Source: Acanthornis magna (lineage: Eukaryota; Chordata; Aves; Passeriformes; Acanthizidae). Taken from it: DNA of 64,000 bases. The DNA lies in assembly GCA_036785705.1 (NCBI GenBank), contig JAWUZG010000007.1:186001-250000 (forward strand), written 5' to 3'. Each line of letters begins with the position of its first letter. Within the stretch, counting starts at the first letter, position 1. The notes below the pieces were generated by a model. That model was not told the DNA's origin and made no database searches. It saw only the letters and a program-made list of their open reading frames with translations. The translations under genes and the position numbers were made by a program. This document shows, one piece after another, positions 29,298 to 40,862 of this stretch.

Positions 29298-29347
29298 AAA
29301 ATAATAATAACAATAATAATAATAACAGCAGCAGCAGCAGCAACAAC
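29298..29347. repeat. Compound microsatellite (AAT)n-(CAG)n-CAA
   Basis: AAT units run directly into five CAG units and then CAACAA. It is a compound trinucleotide repeat in non-coding sequence. Confidence 0.95.
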
Positions 29348-30689
29348 CCCTACCCCCAACAGTTTTGATGTGGATAAAATCTGCTTCAAACATGTTGAAT
29401 AATAATCAAAACTGAAACAACTTGGTTTGTCCAATCTAAACACTCCTTCCGTCCTTGTGTTTCAATTTAACATCAGTGGATATTCTCACTCTTACTCTAT
29501 GATTTTTTTTAGCACTTCAGAGAAACTTGTGGTAGAGCAGAATGACATTCCAGTCTCTCCACTACAGTGACATCAATCTTCTCAAACAGAACACTGGCAG
29601 TTACCAAAAATCTGCAGTTACCAAAAATCATGTGCTTATACTTTTAAACTGCTAGAATGGCACATGTTTTGCTTTACTAGTCAGCATTCCGACAGGTGCT
29701 TGAGGCTACTCTTCAGGAGTTAACATAATCCAGGACCCATTCCTGGACATTTGCACATAGTCCTTCTGCACTGAAAGCTTAGAGAGTTTTTATATAGAAG
29801 TACTCTCCAGTCACTCTCCTCACTGGGGGCTTTGATATACATGTGTAATTCCTTGACAATATAATAAATTAAACTGCTCTGTAAATTAATATACAGAGCA
29901 TAATTTATAACTACTATGTTCTGAAAGAAATTATATTCTAAAACATTGGATGTTCTGTGCCAGTTGTCTTAAGGTCAGAGGCCACTTGCAGACACGTCTA
30001 GTTTAATTGTATTTTAACAGGTCAACTACATTACACAAATAATTCTGTTAGCACACAGAAGTCTGTGTGGCTTATATCAAGGTTTAGTGTTCAATAATTT
30101 TCTGAGTGAGGGCTCCTGAAAGCCAAACAATCTCTGAACCAAAATGATTTAAAATGTAAAGAAGAATGTACAGCCTGACAACAACAAAAAAAATTAATCA
30201 GTGGCATTCCATCTCTTTTTTTAAAAAGTAATATGAATCCTAAAATCAACAGGTAATTTCTGACTAAACAAAAGGTGGAGTGAGTCATGTAGCAAACAGC
30301 ATGATGCCAGTGTTGCCCAACATTTTCAGGCAAGCTTTTGACCTTTCCATCAAAGGCATTAGATTATGAGGCAGTAAAAACTTTGGGAATTAAATAGTTC
30401 TCCTTCATGGGACATATTCAGATGTCTCTGTGGTATTCAGTGCTCTTCTAGCAGAAATATACTAGAAAAAAAGAGCAAAGGAACCAACAGTTTAGGAATG
30501 CTACTAAATCTAGATCCCATCTGAGTGTCATTCTGTGTTTTAAAGCAGGACTAACCAAGAAATGCTGTAGTAAATATATTGAATCTAGTCTAAAAAAGAT
30601 TTTTTTTAAACTTCTGATCTGTATGCATTTCATTAAGTTACCAGATCTGGTAAAAATATGAAGCCGACACAGCAGTAAAGGGAAAAGGG
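29348..30689. other. AT-rich stretch without a recognisable gene
   Basis: Nothing recognisable beyond short low-complexity patches. Confidence 0.55.
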
Positions 30690-31145
30690 AACTCACCTCG
30701 GTTTAATAGGATCCTAGGTGCTCAACTCTCAAAGGTGGAAACACGCTGAGAAGCAGGAGAGAGCCACCACCATACAATCCGTACCAAATTTTTATGGACC
30801 TCACAAAATTAGCATATCTACCTAAAATCCCCCCATAAGAAACTTAATAAATGAAGTAATTGTCCCCCTATTCTAATTAACACCCCCCCCAAATGAGACT
30901 ACAGCCTAGTTTACAAAAACGTATTCCAGAGAGAAGGCTCCGTCCAAGGTTGCAGCCTCTAGTTCTGAGATAGTAAAAATGTTTGGTCTTCTTCACTTGA
31001 CAAGACCCCAGACTAAGCTAAATATCAGACTACAAGAGTTATAAACATGCAGGGCTATAGTAAAAGGGGTGTGTATAGAGGGCAACAAGGAAGAGAAAGG
31101 GTATAAAATGTACAAAAAGGGTATAAAAAGAAAAGACAAAACCCG
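30690..31145 (-). mobile_element. Possible diverged LTR
   Basis: Base composition differs from the flanks: a C-run (30,883-30,890) and repeated GGGTATAAAA-like words near 31,099-31,130. On the minus strand the low-coordinate end reads CCTATTAAACCGAGGTGAG, resembling the polyadenylation/U5 zone of a retroviral LTR. I could not find matching ends or a target duplication, so both the limits and the class are uncertain. It could also be an old DNA transposon or unique sequence. Confidence 0.35.
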
Positions 31146-32516
31146 TCAGCATCAATATCACTTACTTTCTGTGACGAAGAATTTTTTTAGTCTATTTACT
31201 GATGTTGTGATAAGTCTTTGACAAGTGTTTGTAAATTAAAAACTGTGCCATTAACTTATGAAAAGTAATTACAATACGGATGGCACAACACATTTAGGGT
31301 CCACTTCTCATTTATAAAGATTTCCAGTAAAATAATTGGAATAATGATGCCATATTCCAGATATGTGTGGTAATCTCTCTAGACTCAGGCTGTATTTCTG
31401 TTGTTCTGCTGTGGGGTTGTGTGCCTACAGCTTTGCATCTAGGCCTGACTTTGTGTCTGCCTCTTTTCTTGGATGGACTTTGCTCCCTGTCAGCCTTTCT
31501 GATAAGATTTTTTACTAGGAACTATAGTTCTCTTTTGGGTTCTGTTAACTTCCTGATGAGTTCACATACTATAACTTTTCAATGTTTAATGAGTGATGAT
31601 GGGTGGAGTACCAAGGAGATAGTGTGAACAAAGAAGAAAATAACAGTCTGGATGGCAAAAGCCGTAGGTAGATCAGCATGGAATGGAAGGCAGAGAGACC
31701 CAGCTCTAACTAACGAGAATATTTGACACACCAAATATTACAAGCATTGCAACCTTGCTCTTTGCAATCTTCAACACCTAATAATTATTAAAATAATGCA
31801 AAGAAACAACATGTTTAAATTTTTTTCTTGCCATTGAGAAATTGTGCCACAATACTCGTTCTTGAATAATAGCAATTTCAAATTACTTGTATTAAGAAAA
31901 GAGCAGAATAAGATTATTCTTGTTTGTTTGGGTGAGAAATTACATAAGCAGAACACGACAGGAAAAGGCTGGAATTCTGGCTGCCTTTTTTTCCTCTTTG
32001 TAGCAGACAGGATATGTGTGTGTTTGTGTCTTTTTGTATTTGTGTGAAGTGTATTAGGTAAATATTCCATGTTTTTCACTGGAGACTTTCAAAGGGAAAG
32101 CAAATGACTGATTTTGGCAACTAGTTCTTCAAACTCTGATATCTGTAATGACTGATAGGTTGCTTGGCATAGTGAAGTTTAAAATTTCACCTTAAGGAAC
32201 CACAGACATGAATGTTAGGAAACTTGGTTCTGCTGCAGGCTATTCTCAAATCTGTTGTGACCTGGCAAATACAGCAGTTTCCTTTTTGTGACTCCCTAAC
32301 CCTTTGCATATTAGACCTTTGTATTTTTTTTAGAATAGTCACAGTGGACTAGTAACTTGTACATTTCCTTAAAGTCAACCAGACCCTTTGCATGGATCAT
32401 ATCCACACCAAGATTCCTTAGTTAACTTTTCCTGTCTTGAGCTCTTAGAGCTGAGCTAAGATATTTTTTCCTTTTGCTACTCAGAGATATGACTCAAGTC
32501 TCCGTACAATTTCAAA
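31146..32516. other. AT-rich stretch without a recognisable gene
   Basis: No gene or element is recognisable. The longest frames (31,367-31,627 plus; 31,771-32,079 minus) have no domain or context supporting coding. Confidence 0.5.
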
Positions 32517-33065
32517 GTGCTATCCAATAAAGGCCAGGTAGGCTCTGCAATGACCCATTATACTTTCCCACTACAAAACCTGCTCCTGTTGGCTCTCGTG
32601 GGCCACTGCTCCTCACAGGAGCATGGCGCTGCTGGGCTCTCCATGGACTGCAGGCTCCTTCCTGGCACCTTCACCTGCTCTGGCGTGGCATCCTGCACAG
32701 GTCCAGCGCGGATATCAGCTCCTTTGCAGTTCTCTCGGTGTACAGAGGCAATCTGCTTCACCACAGGCCTGCTGGGGAATCTGCTGCGATGCCTGGACCA
32801 CCTCCTCCCCCACCTTCTTCACCAATATTAGTGTCTGCAAGGCTGCTTCACACACATTTTTTCCCTTACTCCTCTCTCACCCTCTGCTATGCGGCATTTT
32901 TATGCTTCTTAAAAAATACCGTCTCAGACCTGCCATCACCTTGGGTGGGTGTGTTGGAGCTCTCTGGAACTGTTTCTGGTACAGAGCAGCCCAAGCTTCT
33001 TCTCACAAAGGCCACCCCTGCAGCCCCACTCTCCCAGCACCTGAGCATTGTACACAATAAAGCTA
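32517..33065 (-). mobile_element. ERVL-like LTR/repeat fragment
   Basis: On the minus strand the piece contains the series GGGGTGGCCTTTGTGAGAAG, GCAGACACTAATATTGGTGA and GGGGGAGGAGGTGGTCCAGG, then CAGCAGATTCCCCAGCAGGC. The same order (GAGACACCAAGGTCAGTGGA, GGAGGAGGTGCTCCAGGCAT, then GATTCCTCTGCTGG) occurs on the plus strand at 20,373-20,456, so the two are members of one repeat family in opposite orientation. I recall this sequence as part of bird ERVL-type elements. The overlapping plus-strand open frames are not genes. Confidence 0.65.
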
Positions 33066-33071
33066 AATAAT

Positions 33072-33572
33072 TGTTGGGATCCGAGCGAGGAAAGGACTAC
33101 AGCACACCAATGTGATGTTCCGATAGCCAATTTATTATTATAAAAGCTTATATTTTATAACATAACTTGTTCCTTATACGTGATTGTACCATGATCATGC
33201 ATACCTGTGATTGGCTGCACTACTTTGTTCACGTGAGTAATTTCTCTAATGATTGGATAATTATTGTTCGTAAGCTGTTGGAAAGCCATTTGTAAGCAAC
33301 ACCACTACTTGCTACAATAGCCCAAAATTTTGTTACTTGCTTCCACCTTCTCCTTACTTGCTTCCACATTCTCCTGTCACTTCAGCGGATTTTTCTTATT
33401 GCTTCAGCGGTTTGCAACTGTCCCTTCATTGTTCTTTTATATACCTTCTACAGTTCCTTCATTGTTCTTTCATACTCTTCACATGTCTTCCATTGCTCTT
33501 TCATACTCTTCACAGTGCCCTCTATTATTCTTCCATACCTTTTACAGTTCCTCCACTGCCCAGGCTCCAACA
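33072..33572 (-). mobile_element. Solo LTR with 6-bp target-site duplication
   Basis: The element begins TGTTGGGATCC and ends GGCTCCAACA on the plus strand, so it has TG...CA termini with short inverted ends. AATAAT directly precedes it (33,066-33,071) and directly follows it (33,573-33,578), a perfect target duplication. Read on the minus strand it has a CCAAT box (33,210-33,214), a TATAAAA-like box (about 33,151-33,160) and AATAAA (33,131-33,136) in the correct order, giving the orientation. No retroviral coding sequence is adjacent, so this is a solo LTR of about 501 bp. Class is not certain; 6-bp duplications are typical of ERVK/alpha-beta type elements. Confidence 0.88.
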
Positions 33573-33578
33573 AATAAT

Positions 33579-35585
33579 GTGAGCTTCCAGTGGACAAAAT
33601 GTTATGAAGAGAGATCACCTTTGCAAATGACATTATTAAGCCTTTTTACAGGTAGTTTCAGTGGAGAAGTCCAGGACTGAATAGGAATAGTGATTTACCT
33701 ATCTGTCCTTGAGCTCAGTCCTACAGGTGCTGTTTATCAGTAAATATGTCGGTAAAGCCGAGTACAGGCAAGGGCAATACCTGAGTCTTGCATCATCTCA
33801 TTCTCTGGGGAAAAATGGTCATTCAAGTTATTAGGGTTCTTCACATGAAAAGTCATATAAAACAGCAACATCTATTAGGTAATTATGGTATTGTCAAAGC
33901 AGACTTGCATCTTGCTCCTTCTGAGGGTGCCAATAAGCTGTTTGAAAGTTGGGCCTTGTATCCTAAGCCATCATCTTGCTGTAGTGACTCGGAAAAAGAG
34001 TCACCCTCAAGGGTGTTTCATTCTGTCACAGAGTAGAAATCTTAGAGGGAGGTGACATGGCAGGTAGATTATTCATTTAGATTATAACCACTGACCTCTT
34101 GAGAGCTAAAGTCAGGTGAGGGAACTTGTCCTGAACGGCCATTTGGAATAGGCCAGGCACACAGAATCCATAGGTTGTCAAGGGATTTAAGAACTCTGAG
34201 AGAAAGACTTTTTCTGAAGACTGTGGTAATGTTCAAGACATGGGTATAGTCTTTCAGAATCTCAGGTAGTCCCAGAGACTGACAAATGTCACTTCACATT
34301 TTGGGGTTTAATAATACGTGCAAAGCAGTACAGTGTCTGGCTTCCTTCAGTTTTTGCAGTCATGTGGTGAAGTCTTGGATAAACAACCTAATTTTTTCTA
34401 CCACTTCAGCACCCAGAGAGTAATCAAAGTTATGCCTTTTGTGGGACACATTCACAACAACGTACCTGCCCTTACTTCGCTCTCCATGCTTCTTTTGAGC
34501 TTCTTTGTGTTTTGATTTTAAAAACGTGACCTCACACTTGGTATGCAGAACATTTGTGGTCTGCATTGATGCAATGCAGGCATCATTATACAGTTTTAAA
34601 GCTTTTCAGGGGCATCATGGCCAGCACTCATGAAGATTTCACCTACATTTGATGCTGTGGCTTTGTCTCTCGAAAGAGTGTGTCTAATGGCTGTCACCTT
34701 TCCTCATCTATTCCCCATCTATTTCCTCATCAATTCTAATTTCTGTAATAAAATGTTGAAGGGTATTTGATTGAAGTTTTCTGACTACACAGACTGGCTA
34801 GAAATACCTATATGACATACAAAGCATTTTAAACAGCATTATTCCATGGCAGACCTGCAAAGCAATAAATCCTCCGTCTGCCAGGGTGTGGGAGCCCTGT
34901 GAGAGGTGCCAGCCACCAGCTAAAGCAACCAATTGTTTGGCTCAATTCTCATTTCTGCCCTGAATTTCACCTTGTCCTCAATGACTCTTTAGGAAAAGAA
35001 AAAGAAAAGAACAAAAAGGAGTCACCTGCTGAAAGCCCACAGGAAGCTGAGATTTCATTCCCTGATAATCATGCTGGACCTTTATTGTAGCAGCAGCAGG
35101 GACAAGAAAGGTGCTTTTCAGTAACTTCCACTCAATGAAACTATGGGAGAAATAAACTTTGCTTTTCCTCCTTTGCTGCTTTCCAAACTGATCCTTTCCA
35201 ACGCAGCTTTGGCTCTTCCTGCCAAGAAAGACGTTCTGAAAAGACATTTGCAGTGTCCTATTTACTGAGTAACTCGAGAAGGGGAGCATAAAGCACACCT
35301 GGCCTTATCATGTGGAGCGAATTCTTCAGAAAAACCCATTTTCAGAGGTGTTTGCTGCTGAGAGAATTCCTGGAATTCAGTGCAAGCGAATCAATTGTTG
35401 TTTCCGAGGATCAAAAAGGGCAACTTTGCCCTTCTCAGCAGCAAAGTGAGGGCTCTGTGTCCACCCAAACATTCCAGCTCAATTATGCAGACTCCCTGGG
35501 TGAGAACTCAGAGGTAAGGCAAAAAAATCTCATTTCAAATTCCACCTGCCCCTGTGCTCCCACCATCAGCCAGCCAGGAATTCCT
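33579..35585. other. Stretch without a recognisable gene; GC begins to rise
   Basis: Nothing recognisable to about 34,850. From there GC content rises and stays higher through about 41,700. The plus-strand frame that enters the minisatellite from 35,310 is not supported upstream of it. Confidence 0.5.
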
Positions 35586-35880
35586 GGTGGGTTTAGGAGG
35601 TTCCCAGGTGTGTTTAGGAGGTTCCCAGGTGTGTTTAGGAGGTTCCCAGGTGTGTTTAGGAGGTTCCCAGGTGGGTTTAGGAGGCTCCCAGGTGGGCTTA
35701 GGAGGTTCCCAGGTGGGCTTAGGAGGCTCCCAGGTGGGCTTAGGAGGCTCCCAGGTGGCTTTAGGAGGTTCCCAGGTGGGTTTAGGAGGTTCCCAGGTGG
35801 GTTTAGGAGGTTCCCAGGTGGGTTTAGGAGGTTCCCAGGTGTGTTTAGGAGGCTCCCAGGTGGGTTTAGGAGGTTCCCAG
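35586..35880. repeat. 21-bp minisatellite, 14 copies
   Basis: The unit is GGTGGGTTTAGGAGGTTCCCA with scattered variants (GTG for GGG, CTCC for TTCC, GGCTTA for GGTTTA). Fourteen units fit the 295 bp. Because the period is a multiple of three and the unit lacks stops, frames on both strands stay open and spell seven-residue repeats. That is a by-product of the period, not evidence of coding. Confidence 0.97.
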
Positions 35881-36714
35881 TGCTGCTCATTTCCTCCTCG
35901 CACAAAAGCCGCCCGATGCCCTCTGGCCTTTACAAAATGATCTTTACCATCTCCACGCTGGGAGCAATTCCTATTTTACAGCCCAGCCAAACCATCATGA
36001 CACAGCCTGCCAAATCCCAAAAAACCTCCACGTGCCACTGGTAAAACACGGGAAGGAGGCAGGGAATCAGCCAAGGTCATGCAAGTGGATTAAAACAAAC
36101 TGCAGAGTAGAAGAAAACCCATAAATCCCAGGGGAGATTCCATGTCCAGAATGCCCAGAAAGTCCTGGGGCAGCATCTGCAATGCTCTGCTCAGCCCAAA
36201 GCTGGGAGGAGGGAGGAGGATTTGTTCGTTCAGGCTGTTTGACGCTGTCTGCTCCATCTCAGAGGGTTTAGCTGTGTCTGCTGCGGAGTTGGACACAGGA
36301 ATTCCGCTGGCACAAATCCCAGCACCAGCTGCTCCTGTCTGGGAGAGCCAGAGCCATCCTTCTTCCCCAAAGCCTTACAGCCCTGGCCAGAAAGGACTCC
36401 CAGACCTGAGGGATGCATTCCTGCCGTGCCAGGCTGTGCCAGGAGCTGGGGACGAATCCAGCCCAGCCAGAACACCGGGAAGGGCTCTGGGGAGGAGCAC
36501 CCTGGGCTGGGATGCTCTGCACCACTGCTGGGCAGGGCCACCAACAGAACCTTCTGGAAGCTTGTCCCAAGCACAATCAATCCTTGGGGACAGGCAGGAC
36601 AAGGAGAGGAGGGAAATCTCCACCAGCTGCTTCCAGACTCCCATTTCTTATCTGCTTCCAGACTCCCATTCCTTATCTGCTTCCCAACTCCCACTCCTCG
36701 TCTCCTGCTCCTTC
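35881..36714. other. GC-rich stretch, nothing recognised
   Basis: Overlapping open frames occur on both strands (for example 36,142-36,843 and 36,230-36,865), as expected from high GC. None shows a domain, and no splice or promoter context decides between them. Some of this may be diverged CR1 sequence leading into the fragment that follows. Confidence 0.45.
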
Positions 36715-36890
36715 CAGGGCAGTCCTGTGACACAGCCCAGGCTGTCCCATCCCTGGCAGTGTCCCAGGCCAGCTTGGAAAGGACTTGGAGCACCCTGGGA
36801 TAGTGGAAGTCATCCCTGCCCATGGGAACGGGATGAGCTTTGAGGTCCCTTCCCACCCAAACCACTCCAGGATTCTCAGATTCCCTGAAG
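36715..36890 (+). mobile_element. CR1 LINE 3' fragment
   Basis: The order CATCCCTGGCAGTGTCCCAG, GGCCAGCTTGGAAAGGACTT, GGGATAGTGGAAG, CCCTGCCCATGGGAACGGGA and TGAGGTCCCTTCCCACCCAA is the 3' end of avian CR1 elements, which closes with CCATTCTATGATTCTATG-like words; here they appear as CACTCCAGGATTCTCAG. It is a short 5'-truncated copy with several substitutions, so it is old. Confidence 0.85.
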
Positions 36891-37075
36891 GGCTCAGAGT
36901 TTCACAGGACACGTGTCAAGGTTGGCTCGATGTTGCCTTGTGTCTGAATTAATTACATCATTGCTAATGAGAACTGAAAATCATTAACTCTGAGCAGCCC
37001 TGAGTCCCCCAGAGCTCTTCAGTGGAGTCTCAGTGGGAAACCAGTGATCCTGGAAATGTGGGGGGGAAAGGGCTG

Positions 37076-37390
37076 GGATGGAGTGACTGCTGTAACTGCA
37101 GGAGAGCAGCAGGATCTCCTCCAGGGGCAGAGGAACATGGGATCAGCTGAGAATTCCAATTTATTCCCATTTTATTTTACCAAAAGGGTTGGATGGAGCG
37201 ACTGTTGTGTCTCCAGGACAGCAGCAGGATCTCCTCCAGGGGCAGGAGAACATGGGATCAGCCAAGAATTCCCATTTTATTTTACCAAAAGGGTTGGATG
37301 GAGTGACTGCTGTGTCTCCAGGAGAGCAGCAGGATCTCCTCCAGGGGTAGGAGAACATGGGATGAGCTGAGAATTCCCATTTCCTGCAGC
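37076..37390 (+). repeat. Three tandem copies of a 105-115 bp unit
   Basis: Units begin at GGATGGAG (37,076, 37,191 and 37,296). Each carries GACTG(C/T)TGT, CAGCAGGATCTCCTCCAGGG, GAACATGGGAT and GAATTCC; the first two also have CCCATTTTATTTTACCAAAA. The first unit carries an extra 10 bp (an AATTTATTCC duplication). The frames spanning it on both strands are not supported as genes. Confidence 0.92.
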
Positions 37391-37689
37391 ACCATCTCCC
37401 AGTTGGGAGCTGCCTGGGGCACCTCAGGGACAGCAGGAGCAGCAGCTGATGGCCACAAGCTCCAGGGAGCATTGAGCAGCACTCCCAGCTCACGGGAATA
37501 TTCCTTTTGAATATTCCAACAGCTCAGCTTTTCCCTGGATCACAGCAAAAGCAGCTCCCACAGCCACCCCACCATGCCTGACGAGCAACAGGAGAAAGGA
37601 GCAGGTGCCATTTTCTGGCAGGACTAAGTTTATCTGAGAATTACCCCCAAACACCCCCCCAGGAGGTGGGATTCACCTGAGAAAGGACT

Positions 37690-37908
37690 TTGGGGGTTTT
37701 GGGGGGGCTTTTTTGTTGGTTTTTTTGGGGAGGATGGCAGTTTGTTTTGTTTTGTTTTCTTTCTGTTTTGGTTTTGTTTTGGTTTTGTTTTTGTCTGTTT
37801 GTTTTGGTTGGTTTTGGTTTGGTTTTTTTTTTTTTTTGTTTGTTTGTTTGCTTTGGTGTTTTGGGGGGTTTTTGGCTTTTCTTTTCTTTTTTTTTTTTTT
37901 TTTTTTAA
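37690..37908 (+). repeat. G/T-only low-complexity tract
   Basis: The plus strand is almost entirely G and T, made of TTTTG, TTTGG and TTGTTTG words with two long T runs. The minus strand is correspondingly A/C only. Predicted frames here (lysine/asparagine/threonine-rich on minus, phenylalanine/leucine/tryptophan-rich on plus) are composition artefacts. Confidence 0.93.
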
Positions 37909-39449
37909 ATTTCGCCCCATTGGATACAATATCACCATCCAAATGCAAGCTTTGTAAATTCTGCTTTTCCCTGGGAATCCAAACAGGTCCACAGGATCAG
38001 TGTGGCAGAGTCTGGGAAGCTCTGGCTCTCCCAGGGCCTGGATTTCCGAGCCACTGCACCCCCAGAACACACCCAGCCTCTCCAGGAGGCAATTTTCCCA
38101 TATCCCAAACCCCTCATTGTCCATTTTCCAGGTACTCAGGGCATTAATTTCCCCAGGTGCCAAGACAGACAAACCCAGCCAGGATTGACAGGTTTGGTTT
38201 TGTTCCAAGGGGTAATTTCTTTTTCTAAAATCAACACTCCTACATATTCTGTACCCAAAGATTCCTGGAATCAGCTGATGACCACACAAAATACTCATTT
38301 CCCAGGAGATCCTGCTCTGCCCTTTGAATTCCTTGGAAGAAATCCACCCTGATCCAAACCTGGTCTTTCTCCTCTAGTCAGTTTTTCTTTGATTAAAACA
38401 AAAATGGTTATTTTATAGCGCTCTGGACAGCTGTAGGTGAAAGTACTGCCGAGAGGCAGTTGTAAAAAACATCTTAATATTGGGGGGTCAATTGACACAA
38501 GAAAATGGGGAAAAAACAAAAAACATCCCAATTGTTGCTGTTGTCCATCAGCTGTGAGCACCACCCTGTTCCTGTGGGTAGATCCCTTCATTGTGACAAC
38601 TCAAAGTGCACTCCTGTCCTTTCATATTTGCTGTGTCACAGTTAAATCGTCAACAAGTCCGAGCAGAAATGGATTTTTACAGCCAGGAGATTAAATTACA
38701 CACCCTCCCCTCACTGCCTGTCTCGTGCAAATCCCCGAACAAACAGCAGGTGCGTTAGAACAGAGACCAGGGTGGCGTTTGGGCTCCTCTGCTGACAAAT
38801 ATGACCCAAATAGAAACCAGAGGGAGGTCACCTCCCCAGCAAGGAAAAGTGAATCCCACCCAAATACAGCTGCTAGCAGGAAATACTCCCGGGATCAGCT
38901 CTCCTTGAACCTCGGTTATCTCACTCACCAGAATCTTATCTGGGCACTTGCAGCACTCCAACTGCGAATTTACAAATTTACATTCAACATTTCACGTGAT
39001 TGCTCACAAATCACCTCCTTGCCAGCCCCGGTGTCCTTTGCCCTTGCTCACAGGTGGCTCTGCCTGTCCTTTATGTCCCCCCAGCCCCTGGGTGCCACTA
39101 GGGGAGAGGAGAGGCTCAGGATGGAGCAGTGCATGCTGCAGACAAGGTCCCACAGCCACCACCTCCTGATGGGGCAGGGAGCGATCCCTTCCCTTCCAAG
39201 GAGAGCATCTCACCAGGAAGGGTTTCAGCGGCCCGGAGAGAGGAGAGGGGACAGCCCTGAGCCACTTGTGAGCTGGCACGGTGATGGTGACACCATCAGA
39301 GATTGCAGTGAAATTATCTCCTCATGAATGAAACACAGAGAGAGCTTGGGAACATCTTATCTTCCCTGCAGATCAGCCAAAGAAACTCACCTGGGGGGAT
39401 GAATCCCAAAACCCAGAGTGGGTTCGGTTTAATGGACCACAGGGGCTCA
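37909..39449. other. GC-rich stretch, nothing recognised
   Basis: No recognisable gene. A 200-codon plus-strand frame at 38,725-39,327 is opposed by equally open frames on the minus strand and has no recognisable domain. Some of the sequence may be old retroposon. Confidence 0.45.
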
Positions 39450-39830
39450 TCTGGGCCCACCTCAGGGCACAGGAGGTGTCCAGAGGAGTCTGGAATATCT
39501 CCAGGGAGGAGACTCCACACCCTCCATGGTGTCTGTTCCAGTGCCCAGAGTGAAGTTGTGCCTCATCTCCAGGTGGAGCTCCCTGGGCTCAGTCCCTGCT
39601 GTCCCTCTGTGCCATCGCTGGGCCCTGGAGCAGAGCCTGGCCCTGCTCTGACCCTCCCTGCAGCCAGGGACACCCAGGGCTGAGGGCCCCTCTGGGCATC
39701 TCCTCAGCCCCAGCTCCCTCAGCCTTTCCTGGGCACCAAGATGCTCCAGGCCCTTCCTGCAGGAGCTCCCTGTCCCTGCTGTCCCGGACAGAGCACTCCA
39801 GATGTGCCTCCCAGGGCTGAGAATTTGATT
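39450..39830 (-). mobile_element. CR1 LINE fragment, reversed
   Basis: The plus strand shows reverse-complement CR1 landmarks in order: TGGAATATCTCCAGGGAGGA, GTCTGTTCCAGTGCCCAGAG, AGCTCCCTCAGCCTTTCCTG, CAAGATGCTCCAGGCCCTTC and AGCACTCCAGATGTGCCTCC. The order matches the reverse complement of the CR1 3' region as I remember it. It is 5' truncated and lacks the terminal octamer repeat. Confidence 0.82.
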
Positions 39831-40779
39831 TCATTCCCACTGAAGGCAACACCTTCCAGCCCAGCTGATCCCACCCACTCCACGTGAAGCCACTCCTGCC
39901 TCCACTTCTTTCCCAGAGGTCAAAACCCCCAGGAATGCCCTTGGCTCCCTTCCCCCCAAGGCCCTGGGGTGGACAATAACAATAAAAATGTGCCTGCAGA
40001 GCTTTCAGCCTCCAAACCCAATTCTCCATGCGCTCTCCTGCAGTTCCTCTGTAATGGCATTTTTTTATGGCCCGGCTGAAGGAATCTAATCTTGTAATTA
40101 CTCCATTTAATGCTGCCGAATGGCTGAGCAGGCTCAGCAGCTTCCCGGGATATGGGGAAGGAGAAATGTGGCATAATTGCATTGAAGTGGGAAACAGGAG
40201 TAACTGCTCCCATTAAAAATAGTCAGGAATAGAAGGAAACACGGTGTGAACTGGAGAGAAAGGGAAGAGTTTGTGACGTGCAGCTGAAGATCTGAGAGGG
40301 AGCATTTCCCTCCCTGCCCCTTTGCTTCACAGCAGGACAACAAAGGCAGAAAAGGAGGGAGTTGGGAGCATAAAATCCACAAATCCACAGGGATAAATGG
40401 GGCTTGAGGATGGAGGGAGCAGGTCAAGGGCAAGGCAGCTCCAGGGAGAGGATTCTCCTGGGGCATTGCAGCACTCGTGGGAAAATGAGAGTCCTAAAGC
40501 TGGGAAAGTCCTGCTGAGCAGCCTCTTCCAAGTGCAGAGAACTCCCTCATCCCTGACTTCACAGCAGGAAAAAGGGGAGTGGGAAAAAAATTTGGAATAA
40601 AAGCTATCCTTTGAAAAACCTTTGGGGTGAGCCTTAGCAGTGTTGAAGGAAGGGATGGCAGTGTGGGATGAATTCCTGAGGGTGAGCACTCCACTTGGCC
40701 TGGAAAAGCCAAGGGTCATCTCCCAGGCTCTGGAATTCAGGCTGATGCTCCCAAGGAATGGAGTGAACGCATTCTGCCT
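39831..40779. other. GC-rich stretch, nothing recognised
   Basis: Open frames on both strands overlap and none has a recognisable domain. Parts may be extremely diverged CR1, but I cannot support that. Confidence 0.45.
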
Positions 40780-40862
40780 TCAAAGAAGAAAATAACAAAA
40801 GTGGGAAGGACATAACCCATGTGTTCAACACCTTCCAACCCAAACCATTCCATGATTCCATG
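40780..40862 (+). mobile_element. CR1 LINE 3' terminus
   Basis: CACCTTCCAACCCAAACCAT followed by TCCATGATTCCATGG is the characteristic end of bird CR1 elements, including the ATTCYATG-type terminal repeat. Only the last tens of bases are recognisable. Confidence 0.78.

Noticed and set aside
35310..36044. 244-codon plus-strand frame with FRRFPGG repeats
   Set aside because: It is carried by a 21-bp minisatellite that is open in frames of both strands. Nothing outside the array supports coding.
37630..38298. 222-codon Lys/Thr/Asn-rich minus-strand frame
   Set aside because: The centre is the A/C-only strand of a low-complexity tract; the ends show no domain.
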